A DNA stretch of 64,000 nucleotides from JBBDIP01 sp050260675 (GTDB taxonomy: Bacteria; Bacillota; Sulfobacillia; Fermentithermobacillales; Fermentithermobacillaceae). Positions 8,372 to 17,416 of the stretch are shown here, piece after piece (the first letter of the stretch is position 1; each line of letters opens with the position of its first letter). The stretch spans positions 620,001-684,000 of the forward strand of contig JBLNCN010000005.1 in NCBI GenBank assembly GCA_050260675.1, in the 5' to 3' direction. The position numbers and the translations under genes were made by a program. The notes under the pieces are model-generated. The model was not told the DNA's origin. It saw only the letters and a program-made list of their open reading frames with translations, and did no database searches.

Positions 8372-9277
8372 CTACACCTTCTTCATCGCTGGCTGCCCGA
8401 GGATTCCGGTCGGACGGAAGACCAGGAACAAGAGCAGCAACGAGAAGGCCACGAAATCCCGGTAGGTCGACGACGGCAGGATCACAGGGGTGAAGATCTC
8501 CGTGAATCCAAGGATGAACGCGCCGATCATAGCGCCGCGGATGTTGCCTATCCCTCCAACCACCGCCGCAATGAAGGACCACCAGCCGATCCGTACCCCC
8601 ATGTACGGGTCGATCACCGGATACGCCTGGCCGTACAGGATGCCTCCCGCGCCCGCTACCGCGGAACCGATGGTGAATGTAATCGAGATGATCTTGTTGG
8701 TCGGAACCCCTAGCAGCAGAGCGGTGCTTCGATCAAAGGAAACGGCCCTCATCGCCACCCCGGTCATGGACTTGGTGACGAACGTATCCAAGAGGTACAT
8801 GAGCAGCACCGATACCAAGATGATAGCTACCTGGACCATGGATACCGTGGCCCCGCCCAGCTTCAGATTGGTTGCAGGGATTAGCGCGGGCATCTTCCTC
8901 GGTTCGGCCCCCAGGACCGCCAACGTGAGGTTCTCCAGGAACAGGCCGATACCCAGGGCGGTTATGACCGCTGAGACCCGCGGAGCGTTTCGAAGCGGCC
9001 TGTACGCTGCCCGTTCAATCAGGACGGCGAGCATGGCCGTTGCGAACATGGTGACCAGCATCCCCAGGACAAACGTCAAGGAGGCCGGCAGCGATGCCTG
9101 GCCGAGGAGAAACGTTGTGACGAAGAAAGCAGCGTAGGAGCCGACCATGAAGATATCGCCGTGGGCGAAGTTGATGAGACGAAGAATGCCATAGACCATC
9201 GTGTACCCCAGCGCAATGAGGGTGTACACGCTTCCGAGCTGAAGGCCGTTCAAGACCTGCTGGAGAAACGTCGTCAT
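8372..9277 (-). CDS. livH: Branched-chain amino-acid ABC transporter permease LivH
   Basis: 301 residues from ATG at 9277 after AAAGGGGATGGCTGC. Typical LivH sequence: LQLGSVYTLIALGYTMVYG at the start, LRLINFAHGDIFMVGSY, and the cytoplasmic loop VAMRAVSFDRSTALLLGV. Length and about eight membrane helices fit the family. It lies 13 bases upstream of livM and about 120 bases downstream of the binding-protein gene. Confidence 0.92.
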   Translation of the reverse strand: MTTFLQQVLNGLQLGSVYTLIALGYTMVYGILRLINFAHGDIFMVGSYAAFFVTTFLLGQASLPASLTFVLGMLVTMFATAMLAVLIERAAYRPLRNAPRVSAVITALGIGLFLENLTLAVLGAEPRKMPALIPATNLKLGGATVSMVQVAIILVSVLLMYLLDTFVTKSMTGVAMRAVSFDRSTALLLGVPTNKIISITFTIGSAVAGAGGILYGQAYPVIDPYMGVRIGWWSFIAAVVGGIGNIRGAMIGAFILGFTEIFTPVILPSSTYRDFVAFSLLLLFLVFRPTGILGQPAMKKV

Positions 9278-9397
9278 GCAGCCATCCCCTTTGACATGAG
9301 GCCCCGCGACGCGGCATCCTGCAGCGCACTGTCCCGCAGGCCGTCATCCCGTGGCGCGAGGCTCTTTGGTGCAGCCTCCATCCCTGACACGGCCGGC

Positions 9398-10555
9398 CTA
9401 CGGCTTGGCGGTCTCGAAGTACTTGAACTGGCCGTCCTTGACCTGGATGATCACGGCGCTCTTGATGGGATCGCCGCTACCCTTGAACTGCATCTCACCA
9501 GTTACGCCGCTGAACTTCTCCACCGCTGCCAGAGCGTCTCTCACGGCCTCGCGATCAAGTTTGCCGGCCGACTGGATGGCCTGGCACAGCAGCTGGACAG
9601 CGTCGTAGGTCAGCGCCGCCACATCGTCGGGCACGCTGTTGTACTTCCTCTTATAGGCGGAGATGAAGTTCTGCGCTTGAGGCGTAGCGATGTCGGAAGC
9701 GTAGTGGGTGCTGAAGTAGCTCCCCTCCATGTCGGCTCCGCCGAGCGTGATGAGTTCTGTGCTGCCCCAGCTATCGCTCCCGAGGAACTTACCCGTGTAG
9801 CCGACCCTGAGCGCCTGCTGCACCTGGAGGGGCACTTCGCTGTAGTAGTTGGGGAGGAACAACACGTCCGGATTGGCCGCGACGATCTTGGTCAGCTGGG
9901 CGCTGAAGTCCTTGTCGCCAGTTGTGTAGGTCTCAAAGGCGACAATCTTGCCGCCGTTCTCCTCAAAACTCTTCTTGTAAACCTCTGCGATGCCTTTGTT
10001 GTACTCGCTGGCGACGTCGTAGAGGACGGCTGCGGTCTTGGCACCCAGGTTGTTCAAGGAGAACTTGGCGCACACGACTCCCTGGAAGTCGTCGATGAAG
10101 CAGGCGCGGAACACGTACTTCTTGTCCTGGGTGAGTTTCACGTTGGTTGACCAGGGACTGATCATGGGGACCTTCGCCGATTCAGCCACCGATGCTGCAG
10201 GAATGGCGTTCCGGCTTGCATTGGCACCGATCATGGCAAGCACTTGGTTCTGGTTGATGAGCTTCTGAGCCGCTGAGGCCGCCGACTCCGCCTTATCCTC
10301 GTTGTCCTCGACCAGCATCTCCACAATGTACTTCTTACCGCCCACCTCTAGGCCGCCCGCTGTGTTGATCTCCTCCGCCGCCATAAGCGCGGCATTCCTG
10401 CACGATTGGCCAACAACAGGCACGGAACCCGTCAACTCCGCGTTGACTCCGATCTTGATAGTCTTCTCTCCGCCCCCACATCCCGCGACCGCGGCTCCTA
10501 GGATTATCGCCGCAAGCAGGACGATCACCGTGTAGAACGCGACTCTCCGGCGCAT
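9398..10555 (-). CDS. livK: Branched-chain amino-acid binding lipoprotein (LivJ/LivK type)
   Basis: About 385 residues from ATG at 10555, which has AAGGAGG eight bases upstream; an earlier ATG at 10576 overlaps that site. A signal peptide ends in a lipobox (AVAGC), so the protein is anchored outside the membrane. The mature part starts KTIKIGVNAELTGSVPVVGQ, the type I periplasmic binding fold of this importer, with DDFQGVVCAKFSLNN and MIGANASRNAIPAASV typical of ligand-cleft segments. First gene of the liv operon; the promoter should lie in 10556-10745, but I cannot point to it. Confidence 0.9.
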   Translation of the reverse strand: MRRRVAFYTVIVLLAAIILGAAVAGCGGGEKTIKIGVNAELTGSVPVVGQSCRNAALMAAEEINTAGGLEVGGKKYIVEMLVEDNEDKAESAASAAQKLINQNQVLAMIGANASRNAIPAASVAESAKVPMISPWSTNVKLTQDKKYVFRACFIDDFQGVVCAKFSLNNLGAKTAAVLYDVASEYNKGIAEVYKKSFEENGGKIVAFETYTTGDKDFSAQLTKIVAANPDVLFLPNYYSEVPLQVQQALRVGYTGKFLGSDSWGSTELITLGGADMEGSYFSTHYASDIATPQAQNFISAYKRKYNSVPDDVAALTYDAVQLLCQAIQSAGKLDREAVRDALAAVEKFSGVTGEMQFKGSGDPIKSAVIIQVKDGQFKYFETAKP

Positions 10556-10745
10556 GGGCCACCCTCCTTGCATCATGAAGACATGTGCCTTCGGATGAGC
10601 CTTTCTATGCCAGGGATGGGCATTCCTGCCATTTGCTGGAGTTGCGATCGCTCTTTTAGATAGAGCAAAGGAGCAGACCTTGGATGTCCCTCAACCTGCC
10701 CCTTCTGGTCTCTCCCTACTCGTCTGCCCTCTACTTGCTTCTTCC

Positions 10746-11750
10746 CTATCTCGGCGCTTCACTGCCCTCCTGCCGCCTTGTTTCGCTGCTTCCGATTGCC
10801 AGTTCCCCCAATCTCTCCTTGAACACCTCGACAGCTCGTTCCGCCAGCTCCGCATCGATACGCCTACCTGCATCGATGTATTCCTGCAGGAGCGGCACGT
10901 AGTAGCCGGCCAAGGCGGTGAGGTCGGCGTAGGTAGTTCGTCCCGCGGCGCGCTGCTGCTTGGCCTCGGACGCGAAGTCGCGTATGGTGCCGCCCAGCAG
11001 TGGAGCCAATACGCCGCCTGGCACGAGAGCCCCGAGGATGGCCTCGCGAACCAGGTGGTGGGCATCCCAGAACTTGTAGCCCTTGATGTCCTCCAGGCCA
11101 TGGGCCCGACTAATCCTGCGGTACATCTCCTGGAACCCGACCGACTCCAGGAGGTGGATGGACTCGTGAAGGACAATCTCAATGATCGACTGGGTATCGT
11201 CCGCCTCGAGCGCCGCAAGGATTATTCTGCCGGGACCCTCGTTGGCACCCCCGCTGATGCTCCGCCGCCCGCGACTGAGGACAAGTAGGACTTCCAGGTC
11301 CGAGAGCTGCGTTCCGTACAACCGTTCGGCGACGGCTACGGCGCGCGCCATGCCCTCCGACTGAAGTGGTGCCTCAATACGATGGGACAGGGCGATGAGG
11401 CGCGGCTCGTCGGCGGCCCATATCCGTGCAAACCGGGGTTCCATTACCTCTAGGACGTCCTTCAGCGTTTCGGCGTACGCGGCGCCAATCAGCTGCTCCG
11501 TGTCCGTCAGGGCCTGCTCCTCGGAGGGCGCAGCTACAAACGGTCTCCCCAGCCAATCGGGCCCGTACCCGTACTCCCGGGCGATGTCGGCGAACGCCTC
11601 CAGAGCCTCGGTCTCCTCCTTGGTAAGGGGGCCCGTTTCCTGAATCCACGCCTCGTTGTAGTGGGGAAAGCACGCGAAATGCCAGCCTGACATGTTGTTC
11701 ACGAAGAAGAACTGGCATGCGTGGCGCCTGTAGGTGACAGTGTAGGCCAT
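10746..11750 (-). CDS. Putative HExxH zinc-metalloprotease-like protein
   Basis: 334 residues from ATG at 11750, after GCGAGGAGGATATCGG. I do not recognise a named family. The clearest motif is IIEIVLHESIHLLE, an HExxH zinc-binding site (H195, E196, H199) in a helix, as in gluzincin-type peptidases. The N-terminal 40 residues are Cys/aromatic-rich (HACQFFFVNNMSGWHFACF). There is no signal peptide, so it is probably cytoplasmic. Its gene follows the radical SAM gene on the same strand, separated by a 128-bp tandem repeat. A partial repeat copy lies directly before its ribosome site. Catalysis is likely; the substrate is unknown. Confidence 0.6.
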   Translation of the reverse strand: MAYTVTYRRHACQFFFVNNMSGWHFACFPHYNEAWIQETGPLTKEETEALEAFADIAREYGYGPDWLGRPFVAAPSEEQALTDTEQLIGAAYAETLKDVLEVMEPRFARIWAADEPRLIALSHRIEAPLQSEGMARAVAVAERLYGTQLSDLEVLLVLSRGRRSISGGANEGPGRIILAALEADDTQSIIEIVLHESIHLLESVGFQEMYRRISRAHGLEDIKGYKFWDAHHLVREAILGALVPGGVLAPLLGGTIRDFASEAKQQRAAGRTTYADLTALAGYYVPLLQEYIDAGRRIDAELAERAVEVFKERLGELAIGSSETRRQEGSEAPR

Positions 11751-11780
11751 CCGATATCCTCCTCGCTTTACCGTAAGGTC

Positions 11781-12215
11781 GCCCTTCGGGCGGGATTGTA
11801 GAATTCCTGAGCAGGATTCCTGGGCCTGGACTACCTGTGGGCCGGGCCATCAATTGCCACGCCCGAGCTGCTGACCGCGCCATCATCACGAGTTTCCGAC
11901 CCGTAGGCGAAACCATCAGGTTGCTCTTCGGGCGAGATCGGAGGACTCGGGACCCGGCTCACCTGTGGGCTAGGCCATCAACTGCCACGCTCGAGCTGCT
12001 GGCCGCGCCATCATCACGAGCTTCCGACCCGTAGGCGAGACCATCAGGTTGCCATTCGGGCGGGATCGGAGGATCCGGGACCGGGCTCACCAGTGGGCTA
12101 GGCCATCAACTGCCACACCCGAGCTGCTGGCCGCACCATCGTCACGAGCTTCCGACCCATAGGCGAGATCATCAGGTTGCCCTTCGCGCGGGATCGGAGG
12201 ATCCGCAACCGGCAG
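11781..12215. repeat. 128-bp tandem repeat with overlapping short reading frames
   Basis: GCCCTTCGGG-like words begin at 11781 (partial unit), 11923, 12051 and 12179; the last three are exactly 128 bases apart. CCATCA words recur inside each unit at 31-33-base steps (11975, 12008, 12041), so the unit is itself an older repeat. On the minus strand two units contain 43-codon frames at 11959-12090 and 11831-11962. Both start with GTG and are joined by GTGA overlaps, and both contain AYGSE-RDDGA. No Shine-Dalgarno precedes them. Substitutions between the two frames are mostly nonsynonymous, so coding is doubtful. Confidence 0.75.
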
Positions 12216-12219
12216 TTCC

Positions 12220-13785
12220 CTACGGCCGCCTGGACCAGCAGCAATTCTTCGCTTTGCGGCCGCTGCCGCAAGGGCACGGATCATTCCGACCGATCCCTCG
12301 CCACCGGGCCTGCATCTCGGCCCGCAGTTCGCCCATGATAGCGGCAGGCGTCGCTCCCTTTCTCCTGAGCTGAATGATGCGCCTCAGTGGCTGCTCGGCG
12401 TGGGCGAAGAACCGCCGTAAGCCTGCGCAGAGGTAGTTCAACGGTGGCTCCGCAACCCTACCTCCAACTCCAGCCATGCCTGCTACCCCGCCCCCACCGC
12501 CAGCTCCGTCCCCGGACACATGTACGGCGCGCTCTCCGGTCATGTTGCGAGCTGCATCCACATCCCCGGCATCCGCCCTGATGAATCGGTCCTTGGGACA
12601 TCCGCCGTTGCAGACCTCAAGCCACGCGCAGGCGCGGCACTGTCTGGGGAGGGCATCACGCTTGGCTTCACCGAAACACCGCTGTACCGGCGAGTCCACT
12701 AGCTCACCCAGAGTCGAGGTCGCGATGTCACCACTAAGCGATGTCGCGGCATCGCCCGCCGGCGAGGGCCCGATGTAGCCGATGCGGTGCTCAGGGGAAA
12801 CGAAGTGATCGCAGGAGTAGACGGCGCCGTCGTGCTCGACGATCAGCACGCGGCCGCAGGTGGGGGCCATCCAACAGAGATTGGCGGTGCCTCCTGACCA
12901 CACCAGCGCCATCTCCGCTACCTGCTGAATCTCCAGTCGTCCGATGTCGTTGCGGGCCCACTCGTCGAAGACGGCGCAGAGGAAATCCCCGTAGCCCTCG
13001 GGGGTAATGGAATCGGGCGTGACCCGCCCGTCGGGCCCGCGGCGCACGATGGGGATGAACTGCATCCACCCGGTATTCAGATCCCTTAGAGCTCTGTAGA
13101 CGCCGATCGGGTCCTCCGCCGACGTGGACGTCACCGTGCACAGAAGGTCGGGCTGGATGCCGTGGGCTTGCAGCCGTCGGGCTACCTCTACGACGCGGTC
13201 ATGGGTCCCGCGCCCTCCGCGGTCCTTCCTATACGTGTCGTGTACGTACTCGGTGCCATCGATGCTCAGCCCTACGTCAAAGTGGGCTTCGGCCAGGAAC
13301 GAGCACCACGCGTCGTCAAGGAGGATCCCGTTGGTCTGCAGATTGTTCCAACAGGTCCACCCCGGCGGGAGGTACCGCTGCTGCAGTTCGACCGCGGCAC
13401 GATAGAAGTCGAGACCGGCCAGCGTAGGTTCCCCGCCATGCCAGGTGAAAGCCACAACCGGTCCGGGGCTGGCCTCTATGTACTGGCGGATGTAGGTCTC
13501 GAGGAGACCGAGGGACATCTTGGGCGGAAGCGCGCCGCCGTACATGCCCTCGGTCTCCAGGTAATAGCAGTAACTGCAGGCCAGGTTACACCGGGGCCCA
13601 ACCGGCTTGGCCATGACGGTGAACGGTTCCCGGGTCTTGGCCGGTACCCGCGCCTGCGATAGTCTCTGTCCGTCCAACGATGGTTGCTCCTGCGGTGATC
13701 TCGTGTCGTGCGTCTGCTCCTGCAGCAACTCCGCCTCCGAGCGCCAGTCCTCAGCCGGCGATGGAGTCACGCTCTTATCAGTCAC
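12220..13785 (-). CDS. Radical SAM/SPASM protein, anaerobic sulfatase-maturase type
   Basis: About 521 residues taking GTG at 13785, six bases after the upstream gene's stop; a longer frame starts at 13836. The SAM cluster motif is CNLACSYC (C66, C70, C73), followed by HGGEPTL, NNLQTNGILLD and LSIDG. The SPASM part has CGRVLIVEHDGAVYSCDHFV and CNGGCPKDRF. These match anSME enzymes, which convert a Cys or Ser of sulfatases to formylglycine. The C-terminus is a SEC-C motif (DPCPCGSGRKAKNCC). Two Gly/Ala-rich blocks break the SPASM region. No sulfatase is encoded nearby, so the target may be different. Confidence 0.85.
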   Translation of the reverse strand: MTDKSVTPSPAEDWRSEAELLQEQTHDTRSPQEQPSLDGQRLSQARVPAKTREPFTVMAKPVGPRCNLACSYCYYLETEGMYGGALPPKMSLGLLETYIRQYIEASPGPVVAFTWHGGEPTLAGLDFYRAAVELQQRYLPPGWTCWNNLQTNGILLDDAWCSFLAEAHFDVGLSIDGTEYVHDTYRKDRGGRGTHDRVVEVARRLQAHGIQPDLLCTVTSTSAEDPIGVYRALRDLNTGWMQFIPIVRRGPDGRVTPDSITPEGYGDFLCAVFDEWARNDIGRLEIQQVAEMALVWSGGTANLCWMAPTCGRVLIVEHDGAVYSCDHFVSPEHRIGYIGPSPAGDAATSLSGDIATSTLGELVDSPVQRCFGEAKRDALPRQCRACAWLEVCNGGCPKDRFIRADAGDVDAARNMTGERAVHVSGDGAGGGGGVAGMAGVGGRVAEPPLNYLCAGLRRFFAHAEQPLRRIIQLRRKGATPAAIMGELRAEMQARWRGIGRNDPCPCGSGRKAKNCCWSRRP

Positions 13786-13790
13786 TAGGT

Positions 13791-14567
13791 TCAGCCGCCC
13801 AAATGCTTTCCGAGGAAGCTGAATACCTTCTCCCACGAATCCATGGCCTGCTTCGGCCGGTAGCGGTCGGTATGGTAGTACCAGAAGCCGTGTCCCGCGC
13901 CGTCGTAGCGGTGGAACTCATAGTCCTTCCCATGCTTCTTGAGCTCGGCTTCGTGCAGGTCGACCTCTTCGGGCGTCGGGGCCTGATCATCGTTGCCGAA
14001 GATCCCCAACAGCGGGCACGCGAGTTGAGCGGTGAGGTCGATCGGCGCTACCGGACGGGCAGGGGTCAGCTTCTCCTTCGGCATGACCACGCCACCGCCC
14101 CAGCAGTCGACGGCCGCATCGATGCCCTGCACCTTACAGGCCGCGAGAAACGCGTGGCGGCCACCGGAGCACGTGCCGATCACGCCCACCTTGCCGTTGG
14201 AATAGGGCAAGCTCTTGAGGTGCTTCAGGGCGCCCTCGCAATCCCCCATCACGCTGTCATCGGGGACTCCGCCGGCAGCACGGGCCTTTTGGGCAATCTC
14301 ATCAGGCGTGCCGTGCCCAAATCGGCAGTAGATGTCGGGACAGATAGCCGCGTAACCATGATGGGCGAAGCGCCTGGTGGTCTCGCGGTAGAACTCGTCC
14401 CATCCCGGCATATGGGGAATCAGAATAACTCCTGGATACGGCCCCTCGCCCAGCGGGCGCGCGAAGTACGCGTGGATTCGGTCGCCGTTGTGGCCGGCCA
14501 CTGTGACCGTCTCGGCCAGCATCCCTTCGTACGCATCGGTCCGGATGCTATTCCACACAGCGCACAT
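13791..14567 (-). CDS. Dienelactone hydrolase family protein
   Basis: 258 residues from ATG at 14567 behind AAAGGAGG. Alpha/beta-hydrolase of the dienelactone hydrolase group, cytoplasmic: nucleophile elbow GTCSGG with Cys133, acid near D193/D194 (GNDDQAPTPEE), and His226 in GAGHGFW. The Cys nucleophile, not Ser, fits the family. The reaction is hydrolysis of lactone or ester bonds; the natural substrate is unknown. It is upstream of, and nearly abuts, the radical SAM gene and so may share its transcript. Confidence 0.88.
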   Translation of the reverse strand: MCAVWNSIRTDAYEGMLAETVTVAGHNGDRIHAYFARPLGEGPYPGVILIPHMPGWDEFYRETTRRFAHHGYAAICPDIYCRFGHGTPDEIAQKARAAGGVPDDSVMGDCEGALKHLKSLPYSNGKVGVIGTCSGGRHAFLAACKVQGIDAAVDCWGGGVVMPKEKLTPARPVAPIDLTAQLACPLLGIFGNDDQAPTPEEVDLHEAELKKHGKDYEFHRYDGAGHGFWYYHTDRYRPKQAMDSWEKVFSFLGKHLGG

Positions 14568-14649
14568 AGCGGAACCTCCTTTCAACGCCTATTAGTCCCC
14601 TGCAGTTTCTCCAGTCCCGCGCGCGTCCCCTTCCACGTCCACCCTCCAC

Positions 14650-15561
14650 TTACTCGAGTGTCGCATCAACAAACCAGTACCCATCCCTCAACACCGGTTC
14701 TCCAAATCTCAGGTGGATGGGTCTCCTGAACAGCGGCCCGCCAGTGACCACCGTGTGGAATTCCCCTGACTCGCCGCAGGCGTCTATCCCGTGTCTCACC
14801 ATGGAGTCTACGGCATGGAGGTCGAAGGGTGTGCCGAGCAGCGTCGGGAGTTCGTCCGCGGTACCTTTCCCATATGCGCCATCGCCGCCCAGACCATCCT
14901 TCATCGCGACTATGTACGCCTGGAAACCCGCATTGAGGAATTCCCTCACTACGTCTATCCTCTCCATCTTCCACAGTGGATGGACCGCGCGCACGCCAGC
15001 TTGTGCGTCGCCCTGGACGTCCGCCACGCCACCCTGGTCACCTCGCTGATCGCCACCTTGTGCCACCGGCCCTGCGCCGATCCCTGCCTTCATGCCCGCC
15101 TCCCGGCACACCCTCGCGCCCGCCTCCCGGCACACCCTCACACCCGCCTCCCGGCACACCCTCACGCACCATTCCCGGTGCTCCTCCAGGTCGATATCGC
15201 CGAACACGCCGGTGGTGATGCCCCGCTCAGCGAACTCCCGGACGGCCTCCCGGAACACACCCTCATACGTCCCCCATGACGCCGAGCGCGTCACCAGCGG
15301 GATCCCCAGCGCGCCGGCCTGGGCGCGGATGATCTCCGTCCCGAGCCCGTGGGATCGCGACCGCTCGCCACCCTCAGTCATCATCGTGAGCAGGGCCGCA
15401 GGGATCCCTCCCGCCTGAACTGCCCTGTATAGCGACAGGCAGGAGTCCTTTCCGCCGCTCCAAGAACAGAAGAAGCGCTTTCCGTTGAGGGCTGCGCTCA
15501 ATGAAGTTGTGGTCGTCGAATCGAACGAAGTCGTGGCTGCGGAGTCATATGTCGCCGCCAT
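14650..15561 (-). CDS. Dph6-like ATP pyrophosphatase (diphthine-ammonia ligase family)
   Basis: 303 residues. The PP-loop SGGKDS at 35-40 binds ATP; later GVFGDIDLEEHREW, HPLW and GESGEFHT are hallmarks of the Dph6/MJ0570 family, which forms amides by adenylation. Bacteria lack diphthamide, so the substrate here is unknown. Family members are about 220-240 residues. The extra length is an N-terminal Thr/Ser repeat and a block after VCREAG in which VRVCREAG is tandemly copied (24-bp DNA unit at 15107, 15131 and 15155), followed by a Gly/Asp-rich stretch. The ATP-binding motif is intact. Confidence 0.82.
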   Translation of the reverse strand: MAATYDSAATTSFDSTTTTSLSAALNGKRFFCSWSGGKDSCLSLYRAVQAGGIPAALLTMMTEGGERSRSHGLGTEIIRAQAGALGIPLVTRSASWGTYEGVFREAVREFAERGITTGVFGDIDLEEHREWCVRVCREAGVRVCREAGARVCREAGMKAGIGAGPVAQGGDQRGDQGGVADVQGDAQAGVRAVHPLWKMERIDVVREFLNAGFQAYIVAMKDGLGGDGAYGKGTADELPTLLGTPFDLHAVDSMVRHGIDACGESGEFHTVVTGGPLFRRPIHLRFGEPVLRDGYWFVDATLE

Positions 15562-15764
15562 TCTCCCACCATCTCTCGGTGCGTATCGTCTAGCCGCCCG
15601 ATTGTACCATCGCCGGGGGCGGAGCGGCTAACCCGCGCCTCTGCATCAGTACAGGCAAAATCACCATCACTGGATAATCGTCATTGGATAATTGTCGATA
15701 TTGTCTTATAGTTCGTTTCATAGGTTCTCTGTGTAAGCAGTGCCAGGAAGTGGAGGTCTCCAAG

Positions 15765-17231
15765 ATGACCAATCGTCTGAGGATTCGCGTGATCGCATTC
15801 GTCGTCGGGTTTGCCCTGACAGTCACGTGTACCGCCTGGGCGGGAAGCCGGTCTCGTCCCGAGTCGATTACCGCGTGGTACAGGGACGACCTGAAGATCG
15901 TCATCGACGGGCGGGTAACCTCGCCGGAGGTAACGCCGTTCATCGTCGACCCCGGCTGGCTGATGGTCCCGGCGGAGTTCATCGCAAAGGAATTGGGCGG
16001 CACGGCCTCGTGGGATGACGAGACGTCAACGCTGACCCTGACAAGCCCTGTTCCTGCAACATCGACCGTCGACACCGGTACCGCAGCCGCAGGCGACGGG
16101 TCGGTGCCTCCGGGCCAGACGATGGATGTCCCGAGCGTTGTGGCTAAGGTAAAGGACAGCGTGGTCCTGATAACCACCTTCGACAAGAACGGACAGGGCC
16201 TCGGCCAGGGCAGCGGGGTGGTTGTAGAAAAAGACGTGATCGCCACCGCCCTCCATGTGGTCGCGGGCGCGTCAAAGGTGAAGGTGGTCGACTACAAGGG
16301 CAGGTCGTACAACTGTCCCGGCGTCCTGGCAGTGGATGAAGTCAACGACCTGGCACTTCTCAGTTGTGATACGTCGTTGGATGCAGTCACCCTCGGCAAT
16401 TCGGACAACGTCGCGGTGGGCGAGCAGGTAGTTGCGCTGGGCAGCCCGAGAGGCCTTCAGGGGACGGCATCGGACGGCATCGTCAGTTCCGTCCGCAACA
16501 TCGACGGAAAGTCGTATATACAGATCACGACGCCTATATCCCCCGGGAGCAGCGGCGGAGGCCTGTTCGGGATGAATGCGCATCTTCTCGGCATCACTAC
16601 CGCGCTGATCACCGACTCCCAGAACCTCAACCTGGCAGTTCCGTCGGCCACGCTGGCAACCTTGATGAAGCAGCCAAGGACCCTGTCGGCATTCCCCCCG
16701 GCAGCGGCGCTGGATGAGATCTCACAATCCTTTGTGACACTCAATTGGCCTGACGGCGCGACGTACGTCGGCCAGATCGATGAGTACGGCAAACCCCACG
16801 GCCTCGGCAAGTTTACCTGGAATAACGGAGACGTCTACGACGGGACGTGGTATCACGGGTCGCGGAGCGGCCTGGGGACCTATACCTGGGCGAACGGCCA
16901 AGTCTACGCCGGGACCTGGTACGAGGGACTCCGGAGCGGCTTAGGCGAGATGACCTATCCCGACGGGTCTAGGTACTCGGGCTACTACCTGATGGACTAC
17001 ATGCACGGTCTAGGGACCTACACGTGGCCCAACGGCGACAGCCTCCGCGGCGAGTGGAAAATGGACCGGGTGGACGGCATCGCGATGTACACCTGGGCCG
17101 ACGGGGCCAGGTTCATCGGCGAGTACCGCGACGACGAGGAAAACGGTCTGGGCGTCATGATGTGGCCGGATGGACAGATCGAAGGCGGTACCTGGGTGAA
17201 CGGCGTGAGGGCGTCGGCCAAGACGCGATAG
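15765..17231 (+). CDS. Secreted trypsin-like protease with C-terminal MORN repeats
   Basis: 488 residues from ATG at 15765 after GGAGGTCTCCAAG. A signal peptide (VIAFVVGFALTVTCTAWAG) is followed by a copper-amine-oxidase-N-like domain (IVIDGRVTSPEVTPFIVD). Then comes an HtrA-type protease with H164 (ATALHVVAG), D195 (VNDLALLS) and S263 (PGSSGGGLF). There is no PDZ domain. From about residue 318 there are six to seven MORN repeats (YDGTWYHGSRSGLGTYTW type) to the end. MORN repeats usually bind lipid or act as spacers, so they may fix the protease at the cell surface. Strand-convergent with the GerMN gene; a strong hairpin follows. Confidence 0.88.
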   Translation: MTNRLRIRVIAFVVGFALTVTCTAWAGSRSRPESITAWYRDDLKIVIDGRVTSPEVTPFIVDPGWLMVPAEFIAKELGGTASWDDETSTLTLTSPVPATSTVDTGTAAAGDGSVPPGQTMDVPSVVAKVKDSVVLITTFDKNGQGLGQGSGVVVEKDVIATALHVVAGASKVKVVDYKGRSYNCPGVLAVDEVNDLALLSCDTSLDAVTLGNSDNVAVGEQVVALGSPRGLQGTASDGIVSSVRNIDGKSYIQITTPISPGSSGGGLFGMNAHLLGITTALITDSQNLNLAVPSATLATLMKQPRTLSAFPPAAALDEISQSFVTLNWPDGATYVGQIDEYGKPHGLGKFTWNNGDVYDGTWYHGSRSGLGTYTWANGQVYAGTWYEGLRSGLGEMTYPDGSRYSGYYLMDYMHGLGTYTWPNGDSLRGEWKMDRVDGIAMYTWADGARFIGEYRDDEENGLGVMMWPDGQIEGGTWVNGVRASAKTR

Positions 17232-17235
17232 GGGT

Positions 17236-17330
17236 CAAGAAAGACGCATGAGGGACCTAGAAAGCCGCGTAAGGACCAAGAAAGCCGCAGCAGGGCCCAA
17301 GAAAGACGCATGAGGGACCTAGAATGCCGC
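17236..17330. repeat. 21-bp tandem repeat after the protease gene
   Basis: CAAGAAAGACGCATGAGGGAC-like units begin at 17236, 17257, 17277, 17298 and 17319, alternating CAAG and CTAG starts. All lie downstream of the protease stop codon and contain in-frame stops, so they are not coding. They sit between the gene and its terminator and would be transcribed. Confidence 0.8.
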
Positions 17331-17349
17331 ACTAGAGATCAAGATAGGA

Positions 17350-17376
17350 AAGGGCGCTTCGTAGCGAAGCGCCCTT
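17350..17376. terminator. Bidirectional terminator-like hairpin
   Basis: Perfect 12-bp stem AAGGGCGCTTCG / CGAAGCGCCCTT with a TAG loop, lying between two convergent genes. A short A-tract precedes and TT/CC follows, so it could stop transcription from both sides. Confidence 0.8.
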
Positions 17377-17416
17377 CCACTTGCACTAGCTGTATCAAGA
17401 AGCCCTACCCAAACGC

